In this document: piece by piece, positions 10,674 to 20,029 of the stretch | Numbering within the stretch: the first letter of the stretch is position 1 | Layout of the letters: each line of letters begins with the position of its first letter | Assembly: GCA_963767645.1 (NCBI GenBank) | Contig: CAVYEW010000008.1 | Location: forward strand, 124,001 to 188,000 | Origin: DATFDN01 sp963767645 | Lineage (GTDB): Bacteria > Pseudomonadota > Alphaproteobacteria > Acetobacterales > Acetobacteraceae | Direction of reading: 5' to 3' | Length of the DNA: 64,000 bases | The notes under the pieces: generated by a model | Database searches by the model: none | Seen by the model: only the letters and a program-made list of their open reading frames with translations | Told to the model about the DNA's origin: nothing | Position numbers and translations under genes: made by a program

Positions 10674-11135
10674 CTAAGTGCGATCGGGAAGCGGTAACGG
10701 CAGCAGCAACTCTTGGTTGGATGGAGCTGCGTTCCGTCTCCGCCCTCTGGTGCGCTCCGAGCCGGGTTCGCGCGGCTTGGTTGCCTCCGCCCGCAGACGC
10801 AGAAGCTCGTCGATCAACCGGTCCATGGTCTGCCACATCGGCTCGTCGCCACGGCGTTCGGCCATGATAAAGCGATGCGCCGCGAGCGTCACGTTCAGCG
10901 TACCGCGTGTCGTCTCCGGACGCGGCGAGCGCATCTGAACCAGCGCCTTCTCCACCTCCTCCACCGGAGTGCCGAAGCTGGCGGCGATCTGCTCCGGTGC
11001 CTGGCCCTGCCGCCGCAGCTTGCGCGCCTGCGCGGCCTCGCGCGGTGTCAGTTGGATGGTCGGACGCAGGATCTGCGTTCGCTTCGACATCTCGCCCGAG
11101 CCGCTGCCCGGCGGCCGGCCCTTGAATTCGGTCAT
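10674..11135 (-). CDS. Hypothetical protein, possible helix-turn-helix segment
   Basis: A 153-residue basic protein that I do not recognise. Residues ~26-65 (IQLTPREAAQARKLRRQGQ, then PEQIAASFGTPVEEVEKALVQM) resemble a helix-turn-helix of the kind that pairs 'reads left-to-right, is it time' rules with resolvase or sigma-like repeats. The centre (LNVTLAAHRFIMAERRGDEPMWQTMDRLIDELLRLR) looks helical, and the tail is Arg/Pro-rich and disordered. It starts 15 bp after the permease stop and is followed 14 bp later by the zinc-knuckle gene. A DNA-binding role is a guess. A second ATG lies 15 codons in. Confidence 0.6.
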   Translation of the reverse strand: MTEFKGRPPGSGSGEMSKRTQILRPTIQLTPREAAQARKLRRQGQAPEQIAASFGTPVEEVEKALVQMRSPRPETTRGTLNVTLAAHRFIMAERRGDEPMWQTMDRLIDELLRLRAEATKPREPGSERTRGRRRNAAPSNQELLLPLPLPDRT

Positions 11136-11150
11136 GGAGGCTCCCCCACA

Positions 11151-12755
11151 TCAGTGCGGAATCACCACGGGAATGAGATATTGGTAGATCAGCACCAGCA
11201 CCCCGAGCAGCAGGGTCAGGAACACGCTGTGGCGGAAGGTGCGGGCGAACACCACGCCTTCCTGCCCCTTGAGGTCCGTCACCGAGACGCCGGTGGCGAT
11301 GTTCTGGGGCGAGATCATCTTGCCCATCACGCCGCCCGCCGAGTTGCTCGCCGCGATCAGCACCGGATTAAGATTGAGTTGTCGCGCCGCAACGACCTGC
11401 AGGTTGCCGAACAGCGCGTTGCCGGAGGTGTCGCTGCCCGAGAGGAACACGGCAACCCAGCCCAGGAACGGCGACAGCACGGCGAAGACCTTCCCGACCG
11501 AGGCGACGGCCAGCCCCAGCGTGTAGTTCAGCCCCGAGTAGTTCATCAGGTAGGCGAGCCCGATAATCAGCATGACGGTGACGATGGCGAGCCAGATCTG
11601 GCGCCACGTGTCCGCGATGCTGGCGAGGAAGGCGCCGACGGGCAGCCGCACCAGGACAGCAGTGATGACGGCCGCCAGCAGGATCGCCGTCCCGGTGCCG
11701 AGCGGCTGGAAGTCCCACACCGCCGCATAGGGCGTGTTGTTGTAGAGCGTGATCGACACCGCCTTGTCGAGACCGGGCCAGGGGATCTTGCGGTCGCCGA
11801 TCAGGAACACCGACAGCGCGGTCCAGACGATCACGACGGCGGAGACGATGATCCAGGGCAGCCAGCCCTGCCAGTTCGCCCCTCCGGCCGGACGGTGATG
11901 CAGCTCGCCTGGATTTCGGACGGCGAACTCCGGATCGGGCTGCGGCCGCCAGACTTGCAGGAACAGCAATGTGATGATCAGCGAGCCCAGTGAGGAGAGC
12001 ACATCCGTCAGGCTGTAACTGATGAAGTTGGAGGACACGAACTGGGTGCCAGCAAAGCTGCCGCCGGCGACCAGCAGCACCGGCCACAGCGCACGGACTG
12101 AACGCATCCCGCTGTAGATGGCGATCACGTAGAACGGGAGGAAGAGCGCGAAGATCGGCAATTGCCGCCCGACCATGGCGCCGAGCGTGGTGTCCGGCAG
12201 ATGCGTGACCACCCCGAGCACGGTGATCGGCACGCCGAGCGCACCGAACGCGACCGGGGCGGTGTTGAAGATCAGGGTGAAGACCAAGGCCTCCAGCGGC
12301 GGGTAGCCGACCATGATCAGGAGCGAGCTGGTGATCGCGACCGGCGTGCCGAAACCGGCGATGCCCTCCAGCAGTGCGCCAAAGCAGAAGCCGATCACCA
12401 CCAGCACCACGCGCCGGTCGTTCGGCAGGTGGTTCATCACCCAGTCGCGGAACTGGTCGAACCGCCCGGACCGCACCGCGACATTGTAGAGCAGCAGCGC
12501 GTTGAACACGATCCACATGACCGGCCAGACCGCGAAGGTGGCCCCGGCGACGATGGTATCGATTGCGAGGCCGAACGGGAACCGCCACACCGCGACCGCG
12601 ATGATCAGCCCGACGATCAGCCCCGCGAGCGAGGCCTGCCAGGCCGGGCGGCGCAGGACGCCCAGCATCACCAGGACGGTGACGATAGGCAGGACGGCGA
12701 CAATGAAGGACGGCAACAACGAGCCGCCGACCGGTGTCAGGAGCTGTTGGAACAT
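11151..12755 (-). CDS. lldP: L-lactate/glycolate permease (LctP family)
   Basis: A 534-residue inner-membrane proton symporter of the LctP family, with about a dozen or more hydrophobic spans. Family marks are VFNALLLYNVAVRSGRFDQFRDW, FCFGALLEGIAGFGTPVAIT, and near the C-terminus ISPQNIATGVSVTDLKGQEG. The family covers LldP (lactate) and GlcA (glycolate), which sequence alone rarely separates. The divergent neighbour gcl and the glcDEF genes downstream of it suggest glycolate as an import substrate; lutABC elsewhere in the window would support lactate. It is the first gene of a three-gene minus-strand operon. Confidence 0.92.
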   Translation of the reverse strand: MFQQLLTPVGGSLLPSFIVAVLPIVTVLVMLGVLRRPAWQASLAGLIVGLIIAVAVWRFPFGLAIDTIVAGATFAVWPVMWIVFNALLLYNVAVRSGRFDQFRDWVMNHLPNDRRVVLVVIGFCFGALLEGIAGFGTPVAITSSLLIMVGYPPLEALVFTLIFNTAPVAFGALGVPITVLGVVTHLPDTTLGAMVGRQLPIFALFLPFYVIAIYSGMRSVRALWPVLLVAGGSFAGTQFVSSNFISYSLTDVLSSLGSLIITLLFLQVWRPQPDPEFAVRNPGELHHRPAGGANWQGWLPWIIVSAVVIVWTALSVFLIGDRKIPWPGLDKAVSITLYNNTPYAAVWDFQPLGTGTAILLAAVITAVLVRLPVGAFLASIADTWRQIWLAIVTVMLIIGLAYLMNYSGLNYTLGLAVASVGKVFAVLSPFLGWVAVFLSGSDTSGNALFGNLQVVAARQLNLNPVLIAASNSAGGVMGKMISPQNIATGVSVTDLKGQEGVVFARTFRHSVFLTLLLGVLVLIYQYLIPVVIPH

Positions 12756-12915
12756 TGCGTCTCTCCATGCATTCGCCCGCCCTTATGAGAGCGGATCGTC
12801 CCGCTTCCCGCAACGGGCTGTCGGCATCCGACGTTCCTAGGACAATGCCGGCCGGGCCAGAATCGGCGCCGACCATTCAGTTCGGCAACAGGGGTCTATC
12901 AGGAGGAGGAACGCA

Positions 12916-14682
12916 GTGCCCAAGATGCGAGCGACCGAGGCGGCGGTGCATGTCCTGGAGCGCGAAGGCGTGACCGCGGCCTTCGGCGTGCCGGGCGCGG
13001 CCATCAATCCGATCTATGCGGCAATTCGGCCGCGCAACGCGATACGGCACGTCCTCGCGCGCCACGTGGAGGGCGCATCGCACATGGCCGAGGGCTACAC
13101 GCGCGCACGCGCCGGCAATATCGGCGTCTGCATCGGCACATCCGGCCCCGCGGGTACGGACATGATTACCGGCTGCTACTCCGCCTGGGGGGATTCCATT
13201 CCGATCCTGTGCATTACCGGCCAGGCGCCGCGCGCGCGCCTCTATAAGGAGGACTTCCAGGCAGTCGACATCGAGAGCATCGCCAAGCCAGTCACCAAAT
13301 GGGCGGTCACGGTGCGCGAGCCGGGACTGGTGCCGGGGGTCTTCCAGCAGGCTTTCCATGTCATGCGATCGGGTCGCCCCGGCCCGGTGCTGATCGACCT
13401 TCCCTTCGACGTGCAGATGGCGGAGATCGAATTCGACCCGGAAATCTACGAGCCGCTGCCGGTCTACAAGCCGCGCGCGACAGTGCCGCAGATCGACAAG
13501 GCGCTGGCGATGCTGAACGAGGCGGAGCGTCCCCTGATCGTCGCCGGCGGGGGCATCATCAACGCCGACGCGTCCGACCTGCTGAGGGAGTTCGCCGAAC
13601 TGACGGGCGTGCCGGTGGTCCCGACCCTGATGGGCTGGGGCACGATCCCCGACGACCATCCGCTGATGGCCGGCATGGTCGGGCTCCAGACCAGCCACCG
13701 CTATGGGAATGCGAACCTGCTCGCCGCCGATTTCGTGATGGGGATCGGCAATCGCTGGGCCAACCGGCACACTGGCTCGATCAATGTCTATACCAGCGGC
13801 CGCCGTTTCGTCCATATCGATATCGAGCCGACGCAGATCGGCCGGGTGTTCAACCCCGATTGCGGCATCGTCTCCGACGCGAAGGCGGCACTCGAACTGC
13901 TGGTGCAGCGGGCGCAGGAGCGGAAACAGCGGGGCGAGCTGCGGAGCCGCTCACGATGGCCGGCGGAGTGCCGGGAGCGTAAGCGCACCATGCTGCGCCG
14001 CACGGATTTCGACGATGTGCCGCTCAAGCCGCAGCGCGTCTATCAGGAGATGAATGCGGCATTCGGCCAGGATACGCGCTACGTGAGCACGATCGGCCTG
14101 TCGCAGATCGCGGGGGCGCAGTTCCTGCACGTCTACAGGCCGCGCCACTGGATCAATTGCGGCCAGGCGGGGCCGCTCGGCTGGACCATCCCGGCAGCCC
14201 TCGGCGTCCGCGTCGCCGATCCCGATCGGCCGATCGTCGCGTTGTCAGGCGACTACGATTTCCAATTCATGATCGAGGAGCTGGCGGTCGGCGCGCAGTT
14301 CCACCTGCCGTACATTCACGTGGTCGTGAACAACTCCTATCTCGGCCTGATCCGCCAGGCGCAGCGCGGGTTCTCCATGGATTATGCCGTGCAACTGGCG
14401 TTCGACAACATCAATGCCCCGGAGCTTCAGGGTTATGGCGTGGACCACGCCAAGGTCGCTGAGGGCATGGGCTGCAAGGCGATCCGCGTGACCACGCCGG
14501 AGGAAATCCAGCCCGCCTTCGAGCGGGCGAAGGCATGGCTGACGGAGTTCCGGGTGCCGGTCGTGGTGGAGATGATCCTGGAACGGATCACCAACGTCTC
14601 GATGGGAACCGAGATCGACAACGTCACCGAATTCGAGGAAACGCTCGATCTTCCGCGCGCGTTCGGCCTGCGGGCGGAATAG
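12916..14682 (+). CDS. gcl: Glyoxylate carboligase (tartronate-semialdehyde synthase)
   Basis: A 588-residue thiamine-diphosphate enzyme joining two glyoxylates to tartronate semialdehyde and CO2. It follows the enterobacterial protein along its whole length: TAFGVPGAAINPIYAAIR, RHVEGASHMAEGYTRA, TLMGWGTIPDDH and SGDYDFQFMIEELAVGAQF. Position 51 is valine (ARHV51EGAS), the residue that replaces the usual catalytic glutamate in this enzyme only, which argues strongly for Gcl over other TPP enzymes. The GTG start at 12916 has a strong site (aggaggagg). It is divergent from the permease (160-bp gap) and followed by glxR 52 bp on. The hydroxypyruvate isomerase gene hyi, often between gcl and glxR, is absent. 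Confidence 0.95.
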   Translation: MPKMRATEAAVHVLEREGVTAAFGVPGAAINPIYAAIRPRNAIRHVLARHVEGASHMAEGYTRARAGNIGVCIGTSGPAGTDMITGCYSAWGDSIPILCITGQAPRARLYKEDFQAVDIESIAKPVTKWAVTVREPGLVPGVFQQAFHVMRSGRPGPVLIDLPFDVQMAEIEFDPEIYEPLPVYKPRATVPQIDKALAMLNEAERPLIVAGGGIINADASDLLREFAELTGVPVVPTLMGWGTIPDDHPLMAGMVGLQTSHRYGNANLLAADFVMGIGNRWANRHTGSINVYTSGRRFVHIDIEPTQIGRVFNPDCGIVSDAKAALELLVQRAQERKQRGELRSRSRWPAECRERKRTMLRRTDFDDVPLKPQRVYQEMNAAFGQDTRYVSTIGLSQIAGAQFLHVYRPRHWINCGQAGPLGWTIPAALGVRVADPDRPIVALSGDYDFQFMIEELAVGAQFHLPYIHVVVNNSYLGLIRQAQRGFSMDYAVQLAFDNINAPELQGYGVDHAKVAEGMGCKAIRVTTPEEIQPAFERAKAWLTEFRVPVVVEMILERITNVSMGTEIDNVTEFEETLDLPRAFGLRAE

Positions 14683-14734
14683 GCGGGACGAACCCGGAAC
14701 GCGCAGTCCACCGGCCCATTCAGGGAGATCGCCA

Positions 14735-15649
14735 ATGAGCAATATCGGTTTCATCGGCCTCGGCATTATGGGGCGCCAGATGGCGCTGCACCTGATCGAC
14801 GCCGGGCACAGGCTGTTCCTCTACGACCTCGGCCCGGTGCCGCAGCCGCTGCTGGACCGCGGCGGGCAGGCGCTGCGGTCGAGCGAGGACGTCGCCCGGG
14901 AATCCGAGATCATCATCACGATGGTTCCCGATACCCCGGATATCGAGGCGGCCCTGTTCGGGCCAAAGGGCGTGGCGGCGGGGCTTTCGCCCGGCAAGAT
15001 CGTCGCCGACATGAGCTCGATCTCGCCGATCGCGACCAAGGAGTTCGCCCGCAGGATCAACGGACTCGGCTGTGATTACCTGGACGCGCCGGTGTCCGGC
15101 GGCGAGGTCGGGGCGAAGCAGGCCACGCTCACGATCATGGTCGGCGGACCGGATCGGGCATTCGAGAAGGTCAAGCCGCTGTTCGACCTCATGGGCAAGA
15201 ACGTCACCTTGGTGGGCGGCAACGGGGACGGCCAGACAACCAAGGTCGCAAACCAGATCATCGTGGCGCTGACCATCGAGGCGGTGGGAGAGGCGCTGCT
15301 GTTCGCTTCCAAGGCGGGCGCCGACCCGGCCAAGGTGCGCTCGGCCCTGATGGGCGGGTTCGCGTCGTCGCGCATCCTGGAACTGCATGGGGAACGCATG
15401 ATCGAACGCCGGTTCGAGCCGGGGTTCCGCGTCGAGCTGCACCAGAAGGATCTCAACCTCGCCCTGCAGGGCGCCCGCGCACTGGGAATGGCGCTGCCCA
15501 ACACGGCCAGCACGCAGCAGCTCTTCAACATGGTCGAGGCCATCGGTGGCCGGTCGTGGGATCATTCCGGCCTGGTCAAGGCGCTGGAGATCATGGCGGG
15601 CGGTCACGAGGTCTCGCGGCGCGAACAGAAGGCCGAGATGCTGGACTGA
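14735..15649 (+). CDS. glxR: 2-hydroxy-3-oxopropionate (tartronate semialdehyde) reductase
   Basis: A 304-residue beta-hydroxyacid dehydrogenase reducing tartronate semialdehyde, the Gcl product, to D-glycerate with NAD(P)H. The dinucleotide site IGFIGLGIMGRQMA, the substrate motif DAPVSGGEVGAKQATLTIMVGG and the catalytic lysine region GQTTKVANQIIV are all present. It lies 52 bp after gcl with a site ggagat before the ATG. With GlcDEF further on it completes glycolate to glycerate. GarR and GlxR are close paralogues; context favours GlxR. Confidence 0.93.
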   Translation: MSNIGFIGLGIMGRQMALHLIDAGHRLFLYDLGPVPQPLLDRGGQALRSSEDVARESEIIITMVPDTPDIEAALFGPKGVAAGLSPGKIVADMSSISPIATKEFARRINGLGCDYLDAPVSGGEVGAKQATLTIMVGGPDRAFEKVKPLFDLMGKNVTLVGGNGDGQTTKVANQIIVALTIEAVGEALLFASKAGADPAKVRSALMGGFASSRILELHGERMIERRFEPGFRVELHQKDLNLALQGARALGMALPNTASTQQLFNMVEAIGGRSWDHSGLVKALEIMAGGHEVSRREQKAEMLD

Positions 15650-15795
15650 CCCGTTCCGGCAATGAGGTTTCTGTGGCCGACGCCAAGCCCTATGTTGAGC
15701 GGCGGCGGCCGTCCAGCGCCCTGACTCCGGATTGCACGGCCTGGGGAGGCTATGGCATTCACGGAGATTGGACGTTGGGCGAAAGCAGCACACCA

Positions 15796-15893
15796 AATCG
15801 TCATGCGCGGGCTTGACCTGCGCATCCAGCGCAGGGTCCGTGCCGTTTGAGCCTTGGGTTCGGATTGCCGGGTCAAGCCCGGCAATGACGATT
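15796..15893. repeat. Composite palindromic intergenic repeat (REP/BIME-like)
   Basis: A ~98-bp unit in the 298-bp glxR-glcD gap. Its ends are inverted (AATCGTCAT at 15796, ATGACGATT ending 15893). Inside are two hairpins: ATGCGC...GCGCAT at 15803-15825, and ATTGCCGGG...CCCGGCAAT at 15864-15886, both with a 'tcaag/cttga' core. Elements of this sequence type are frequent in alphaproteobacterial genomes and often yield spurious translated peptides containing IAGLDPAI. It may affect glcDEF expression or mRNA stability, but it is most likely a non-autonomous repeat. Confidence 0.7.
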
Positions 15894-15947
15894 GAAGTGC
15901 TTCCGCAGAGATGCGTGGGTGCCGTGGCTGGGGAGGAGAGATCCCGG

Positions 15948-17438
15948 ATGCTCAAGATGCCCGCAGCGGATGAAGCGGTGCTCGGCCGGCGCGAGGAGAT
16001 CGTCGCGGCGCTGCGCGGGATCGTCCCCGGCGAGGGCGTCATCGCCTCGGAGGCCGAGCGCCGTGCCTATGAGAGCGACGGGCTGACCGCGTATCGGCAG
16101 TTGCCGATGATCGTGGTGCTGCCATCCACGACCGAGCAGGTCTCACAGGTGCTGCGCTATTGCCAGGAGCATAACGTGAAGGTGGTGCCGCGCGGCGCTG
16201 GCACCTCGCTCTCCGGTGGCGCGCTGCCGCTGGAGGACGGCGTCCTTCTCGGCCTCGGCAAGTTCAACCGCATCCTGGAAGTCGATCTGCCCAATCGCTG
16301 CGCCGTGGTGCAGCCGGGCGTGACCAATCTCGGCATCACCGACGCCGTGCGCCATGCCGGGTTCTACTACGCGCCCGACCCATCGAGCCAGATCGCCTGC
16401 ACGATCGGCGGCAACATCGCGGAGAATTCCGGCGGCGTGCATTGCCTGAAATACGGCCTTACCACGAACAACGTGCTCGGCATCGAGATGGTGCTGATGA
16501 ACGGGGAGATCGTGCGGCTGGGCGGCAAGCACATGGATGCCTCGGGCTACGACCTGCTCGGGGTGATGACCGGATCGGAGGGGCTGCTCGGGGTAGTGAT
16601 CGAAGTCACCGTGCGCCTGATGTACAAGGCGACGACTTCGCGCGCCATCCTGCTCGGCTTTCCGACCAGCGAGCAGGGCGGCCAATGCGTCGCCGACATC
16701 ATCGGCGCCGGCATCATACCCGGCGGGATGGAGATGATGGACAAGCCGGCGATCCATGCCGCCGAGGCGTTCGTCCATGCCGGCTATCCGCTGGACGTTG
16801 AGGCGCTGCTGATCGTGGAGCTGGACGGCTGCGCCCCGGAAGTCGATCACCTGATCGGCGTGGTGGAGCGAATCGCCCGCGAGAACGGCGCCGTCACCAG
16901 CCGCATGAGCCGCAACGAGGCCGAGCGCGAACTGTTCTGGGCCGGCCGCAAGGCGGCATTCCCCGCGGTGGGGCGGATTTCGCCCGATTACTACTGCATG
17001 GACGGCACCATCCCGCGCAAGGCGCTGCCGACCGTGCTGGCGCGGATGCGGGAGCTGTCGGAGCAGTACGGGCTCGGCGTCGCCAACGTGTTCCATGCCG
17101 GCGACGGCAACCTGCACCCGTTGATCATGTACGACGCCAACAAGCCCGGCGAGCTGGAGCGCACCGAGGCGTTCGGCGCGGACATACTGCGCCTCTGCGT
17201 CGAGGTAGGCGGCGTGCTGACCGGGGAGCACGGGGTCGGCGTCGAGAAGCGCGACCTGATGGACGCGATGTTCAACGACACCGATCTCGCGCAGCAGCAG
17301 CGCGTGAAATGCGCCTTTGATCCGGGCGGGCTGCTCAACCCCGGCAAGATGTTTCCGCAGTTGCATCGCTGCGCCGAACTGGGCCGCGTGCATGTCCATC
17401 GGGGCCAGGTCCGGTTTCCCGACCTGCCGCGCTTCTAG
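15948..17438 (+). CDS. glcD: Glycolate oxidase, FAD-linked subunit GlcD
   Basis: A 496-residue FAD-binding PCMH/FAD_oxidase_C flavoprotein that oxidises glycolate (or D-lactate) to glyoxylate. The FAD-binding core is VVPRGAGTSLSGGALPLEDG and IACTIGGNIAENSGG. The C-terminal active-site part has FHAGDGNLHPLIMYD and LTGEHGVGVEKR. The ATG at 15948 follows gggaggagag. The frame is open 72 codons further 5', but that part is the translation of the intergenic repeat. glcE begins 11 bp later. Acts at the membrane with GlcE and GlcF. Confidence 0.95.
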   Translation: MLKMPAADEAVLGRREEIVAALRGIVPGEGVIASEAERRAYESDGLTAYRQLPMIVVLPSTTEQVSQVLRYCQEHNVKVVPRGAGTSLSGGALPLEDGVLLGLGKFNRILEVDLPNRCAVVQPGVTNLGITDAVRHAGFYYAPDPSSQIACTIGGNIAENSGGVHCLKYGLTTNNVLGIEMVLMNGEIVRLGGKHMDASGYDLLGVMTGSEGLLGVVIEVTVRLMYKATTSRAILLGFPTSEQGGQCVADIIGAGIIPGGMEMMDKPAIHAAEAFVHAGYPLDVEALLIVELDGCAPEVDHLIGVVERIARENGAVTSRMSRNEAERELFWAGRKAAFPAVGRISPDYYCMDGTIPRKALPTVLARMRELSEQYGLGVANVFHAGDGNLHPLIMYDANKPGELERTEAFGADILRLCVEVGGVLTGEHGVGVEKRDLMDAMFNDTDLAQQQRVKCAFDPGGLLNPGKMFPQLHRCAELGRVHVHRGQVRFPDLPRF

Positions 17439-17448
17439 GAAGGCGGTT

Positions 17449-18672
17449 GTGACGGCATTTCGCGCGTCGGACGTGAAGCAGATCGGCGAGGTTGTGTCCT
17501 GGGCAACGGCCGAGGAACAGCCCATCGAGATCATCGGCGGCGGGTCGAAGCGCGGCCTCGGCCGACCGATGCAGGTCGAGCACCTGCTCGACCTCTCTGC
17601 GCTCTCCGGCATCCGCGACTACGAGGCAGCGGAACTGGTACTGACCGCGGCGGCGGCGACACCGCTCGCGGAAATCGAGGCAGCGCTCGACGCAAGCCGC
17701 CAGATGATGGCGTTCGAGCCAGCGGATTGGCGCGTGCTGCTCGGCACCGAGCAGACGGCGCAGACGATCGGCGGCGTGCTGTCCTGCAACCTGGCCGGCC
17801 CGCGCCGTATCCGGGCCGGCGCGGCACGCGACCACTTCCTCGGCTTCCAGGGCGTGAACGGCAGGGGCGAGCTGTACAAGGCCGGCGGCAAGGTGGTGAA
17901 GAACGTGACCGGCTACGATCTGTGCAAGCTGCTTGCCGGTGCGTACGGCACGCTCGGCGTGCTGACCGAAGTCGCCATCAAGGTCGGGCCGAAGCCGGAG
18001 ACGGAGCGCACGATCTTGGTGCTTGGGCTCGATGACGCGGCCGCCATCCGCGCGCTGACGGCAGGGCTCAATTCGCCGCATGAGGTCTCGGCCGCGGCGC
18101 ATCTGCCCGCCGGCATGGCGCGGCGCTCTGCCGTGGCCGCGATTGCCGATGCCGGCGGGGCGGTGACGGCGTTGCGCGTCGAGGGACCGGAGCCCTCGGT
18201 CGCGTTCCGCGGCCAGGCGTTGACCGAGGTGATGGATGCGATCGGTATCACCGGCGCGCTGGACCCGGAGAGCACGGCCGAATTCTGGCGCGAGGTGCGC
18301 GATGCCACACTGCTGGCCGAGCCGCGCGAGCGCGCGGTCTGGCGCATCTCGGCGACGCCGTCGAGCGGGCCGTCCATCGCCGCCGACATCGCGGCTCAAT
18401 CGGAGGCCGACTACTATTTCGACTGGGGCGGCGGCTTGATCTGGGCAGCAATTGCCGGCCGGCTCGATGGCGGGGCCGAGATCGTGCGCACCGCGATCGC
18501 GACGCATGGCGGCGGGCACGGGACATTGTTGCGCGCCGCCGAGAGCATTCGCGCCGCCGTCGATGTGTTCGAGCCGCTGCCGGCGCCGCTTGCCGCCTTG
18601 TCGGCGCGGGTGAAGGCCAGTTTCGATCCGCACCGCGTGTTGAATCCCGGACGTATGTACGCCGGCGTTTGA
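17449..18672 (+). CDS. glcE: Glycolate oxidase subunit GlcE
   Basis: A 407-residue second FAD-binding subunit of glycolate oxidase, with the PCMH signature IEIIGGGSKRGLGRPM (~residues 25-40) and GGKVVKNVTGYDLCKLLAGAYGTLG. It ends DPHRVLNPGRMYAGV, as is usual for GlcE. The GTG at 17449 is preceded by aggaaggcgg and lies 11 bp after glcD; an earlier in-frame ATG inside glcD lacks homology. glcF begins 10 bp after its stop. At ~400 residues it is somewhat longer than the enterobacterial protein but normal for alphaproteobacteria. Confidence 0.93.
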   Translation: MTAFRASDVKQIGEVVSWATAEEQPIEIIGGGSKRGLGRPMQVEHLLDLSALSGIRDYEAAELVLTAAAATPLAEIEAALDASRQMMAFEPADWRVLLGTEQTAQTIGGVLSCNLAGPRRIRAGAARDHFLGFQGVNGRGELYKAGGKVVKNVTGYDLCKLLAGAYGTLGVLTEVAIKVGPKPETERTILVLGLDDAAAIRALTAGLNSPHEVSAAAHLPAGMARRSAVAAIADAGGAVTALRVEGPEPSVAFRGQALTEVMDAIGITGALDPESTAEFWREVRDATLLAEPRERAVWRISATPSSGPSIAADIAAQSEADYYFDWGGGLIWAAIAGRLDGGAEIVRTAIATHGGGHGTLLRAAESIRAAVDVFEPLPAPLAALSARVKASFDPHRVLNPGRMYAGV

Positions 18673-18681
18673 GGCTTATCC

Positions 18682-20029
18682 ATGCAGACCAATTTCGCTC
18701 CCGACCTGTTGGCCCGACCCGATTTCGCGGAATCCGAAAGAGTGGTGCGCACCTGCGTCCATTGCGGGTTCTGCACCGCGACGTGCCCCACCTACGTGCT
18801 GCTCGGCGACGAGTTGGATAGTCCGCGTGGGCGCATCTACCTGATGAAGGAGATGCTGGAGCATAACCGTCCGGCCGATGCGGAGACGGTGAAGCATATC
18901 GATCGCTGCCTGAGCTGCCTCGCCTGCATGACCACGTGCCCGTCCGGCGTGAACTACATGCACCTGGTCGATCACGCGCGGCATCATATCGAGAAGACCT
19001 ATCGCCGCCCGTGGCCCGAGCGGCAGATGCGCCGCCTGCTCGGCACGGTGCTGCCCTATCCTTCGGTGTTCCGCGCCGCCCTGACGGGCGGCCGGTTCGC
19101 CAAGTTCGCTGCCGGGGCGTTCCCGAAACGGTTGCGCGTGCTGCTGGAGATGGCGCCCGATAGGGTGCCGCCCGCCTCGCCGATGGATCGGCCGCAAGTG
19201 TTTCCCGCGGAAGGCAAGCGGGTCGCCCGCGTCGCCCTGATGAATGGCTGCGCGCAGCAAGTGCTGGCGCCGCAGATCAACGAGGCGACGATCCGCCTGC
19301 TGACGCGGCATGGCTGCGAGGTGGTCGTGGCCAAGGGAAGCGGCTGCTGCGGCGCCTTGACCCATCACATCGGACAGGACGGCAGCAGCTTCGCCAAGGC
19401 CAATATCGGACGCCTGGACTCGCGAGCGGGAGGAAGCCGGGCTTGACGCGGTGGTCATCAACGCATCAGGCTGCGGCACCACGGTCAAGGATTACGGCTT
19501 TACGTTCCGCGCCGACCCTGCCTATGCCAAGCGGGCGGGCGCGATCTCGGCGATCACCAAGGACATAACCGAGCTGATGACCGAGATCGGGCTGAAGCCG
19601 CCGGTGGTGGAAACGGGCCAGCGCGTCGCTTATCACAGCGCCTGCTCGCTTCAGCACGGGCAACGCGTGATCCGCGAGCCGAAGGCGCTGCTGACGGCGG
19701 CGGGGTTCGAGGTAACGGATATCCCCGAGGCGCATCTCTGCTGCGGCTCGGCCGGCACCTACAATCTGTTGCAGCCGGAGATCGCGGTGCAGTTGCGCGA
19801 CCGCAAGATCGCCAATATCGAACGCACCGAGCCGGAGATCATCGCCGCCGGCAATATCGGCTGCATCACCCAGATCGCGACCGGCACGAAACTGCCAATC
19901 GTGCATACCGTCGAGCTGCTGGACTGGGCAACCGGCGGACCGAAGCCTGCCGCGCTGAGTGGACTCTCTTCTGTCCGTCGCGTTGGCGCGAGTGCGGCGC
20001 AAGAGACCGTGCTAGTCTCGTCAGGCTGA
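18682..20029 (+). pseudogene. glcF: Glycolate oxidase iron-sulfur subunit GlcF, frameshifted near 19408
   Basis: The electron-transfer subunit of glycolate oxidase. It has two 4Fe-4S sites (CVHCGFCTATCPTY and CLSCLACMTTCPSGV) and two CCG (DUF3390/heterodisulfide-reductase type) domains (GSGCCGALTHH and LCCGSAGTYN). The first frame ends at 19446. One extra G at 19408-19409 breaks it: deleting it gives KANIDAWTREREEAGLDAVV and runs on to VINASGCGTTVKDYG and the stop at 20029. The protein would be ~448 residues, somewhat longer than usual. Glycolate oxidase needs this subunit, so if the frameshift is real the glcDE genes are useless; error is plausible. Its last 9 bases overlap the convergent lutC end. 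Confidence 0.9.

Noticed and set aside
10442..10677. Extended C-terminus of the thiolase as written
   Set aside because: It comes from the second extra base near 10434, lacks homology and is antisense to the zinc-knuckle gene. The native stop is one base away.
15732..15947. N-terminal extension of glcD
   Set aside because: It is the translation of the palindromic repeat; glcD homology and a strong ribosome site begin at 15948.
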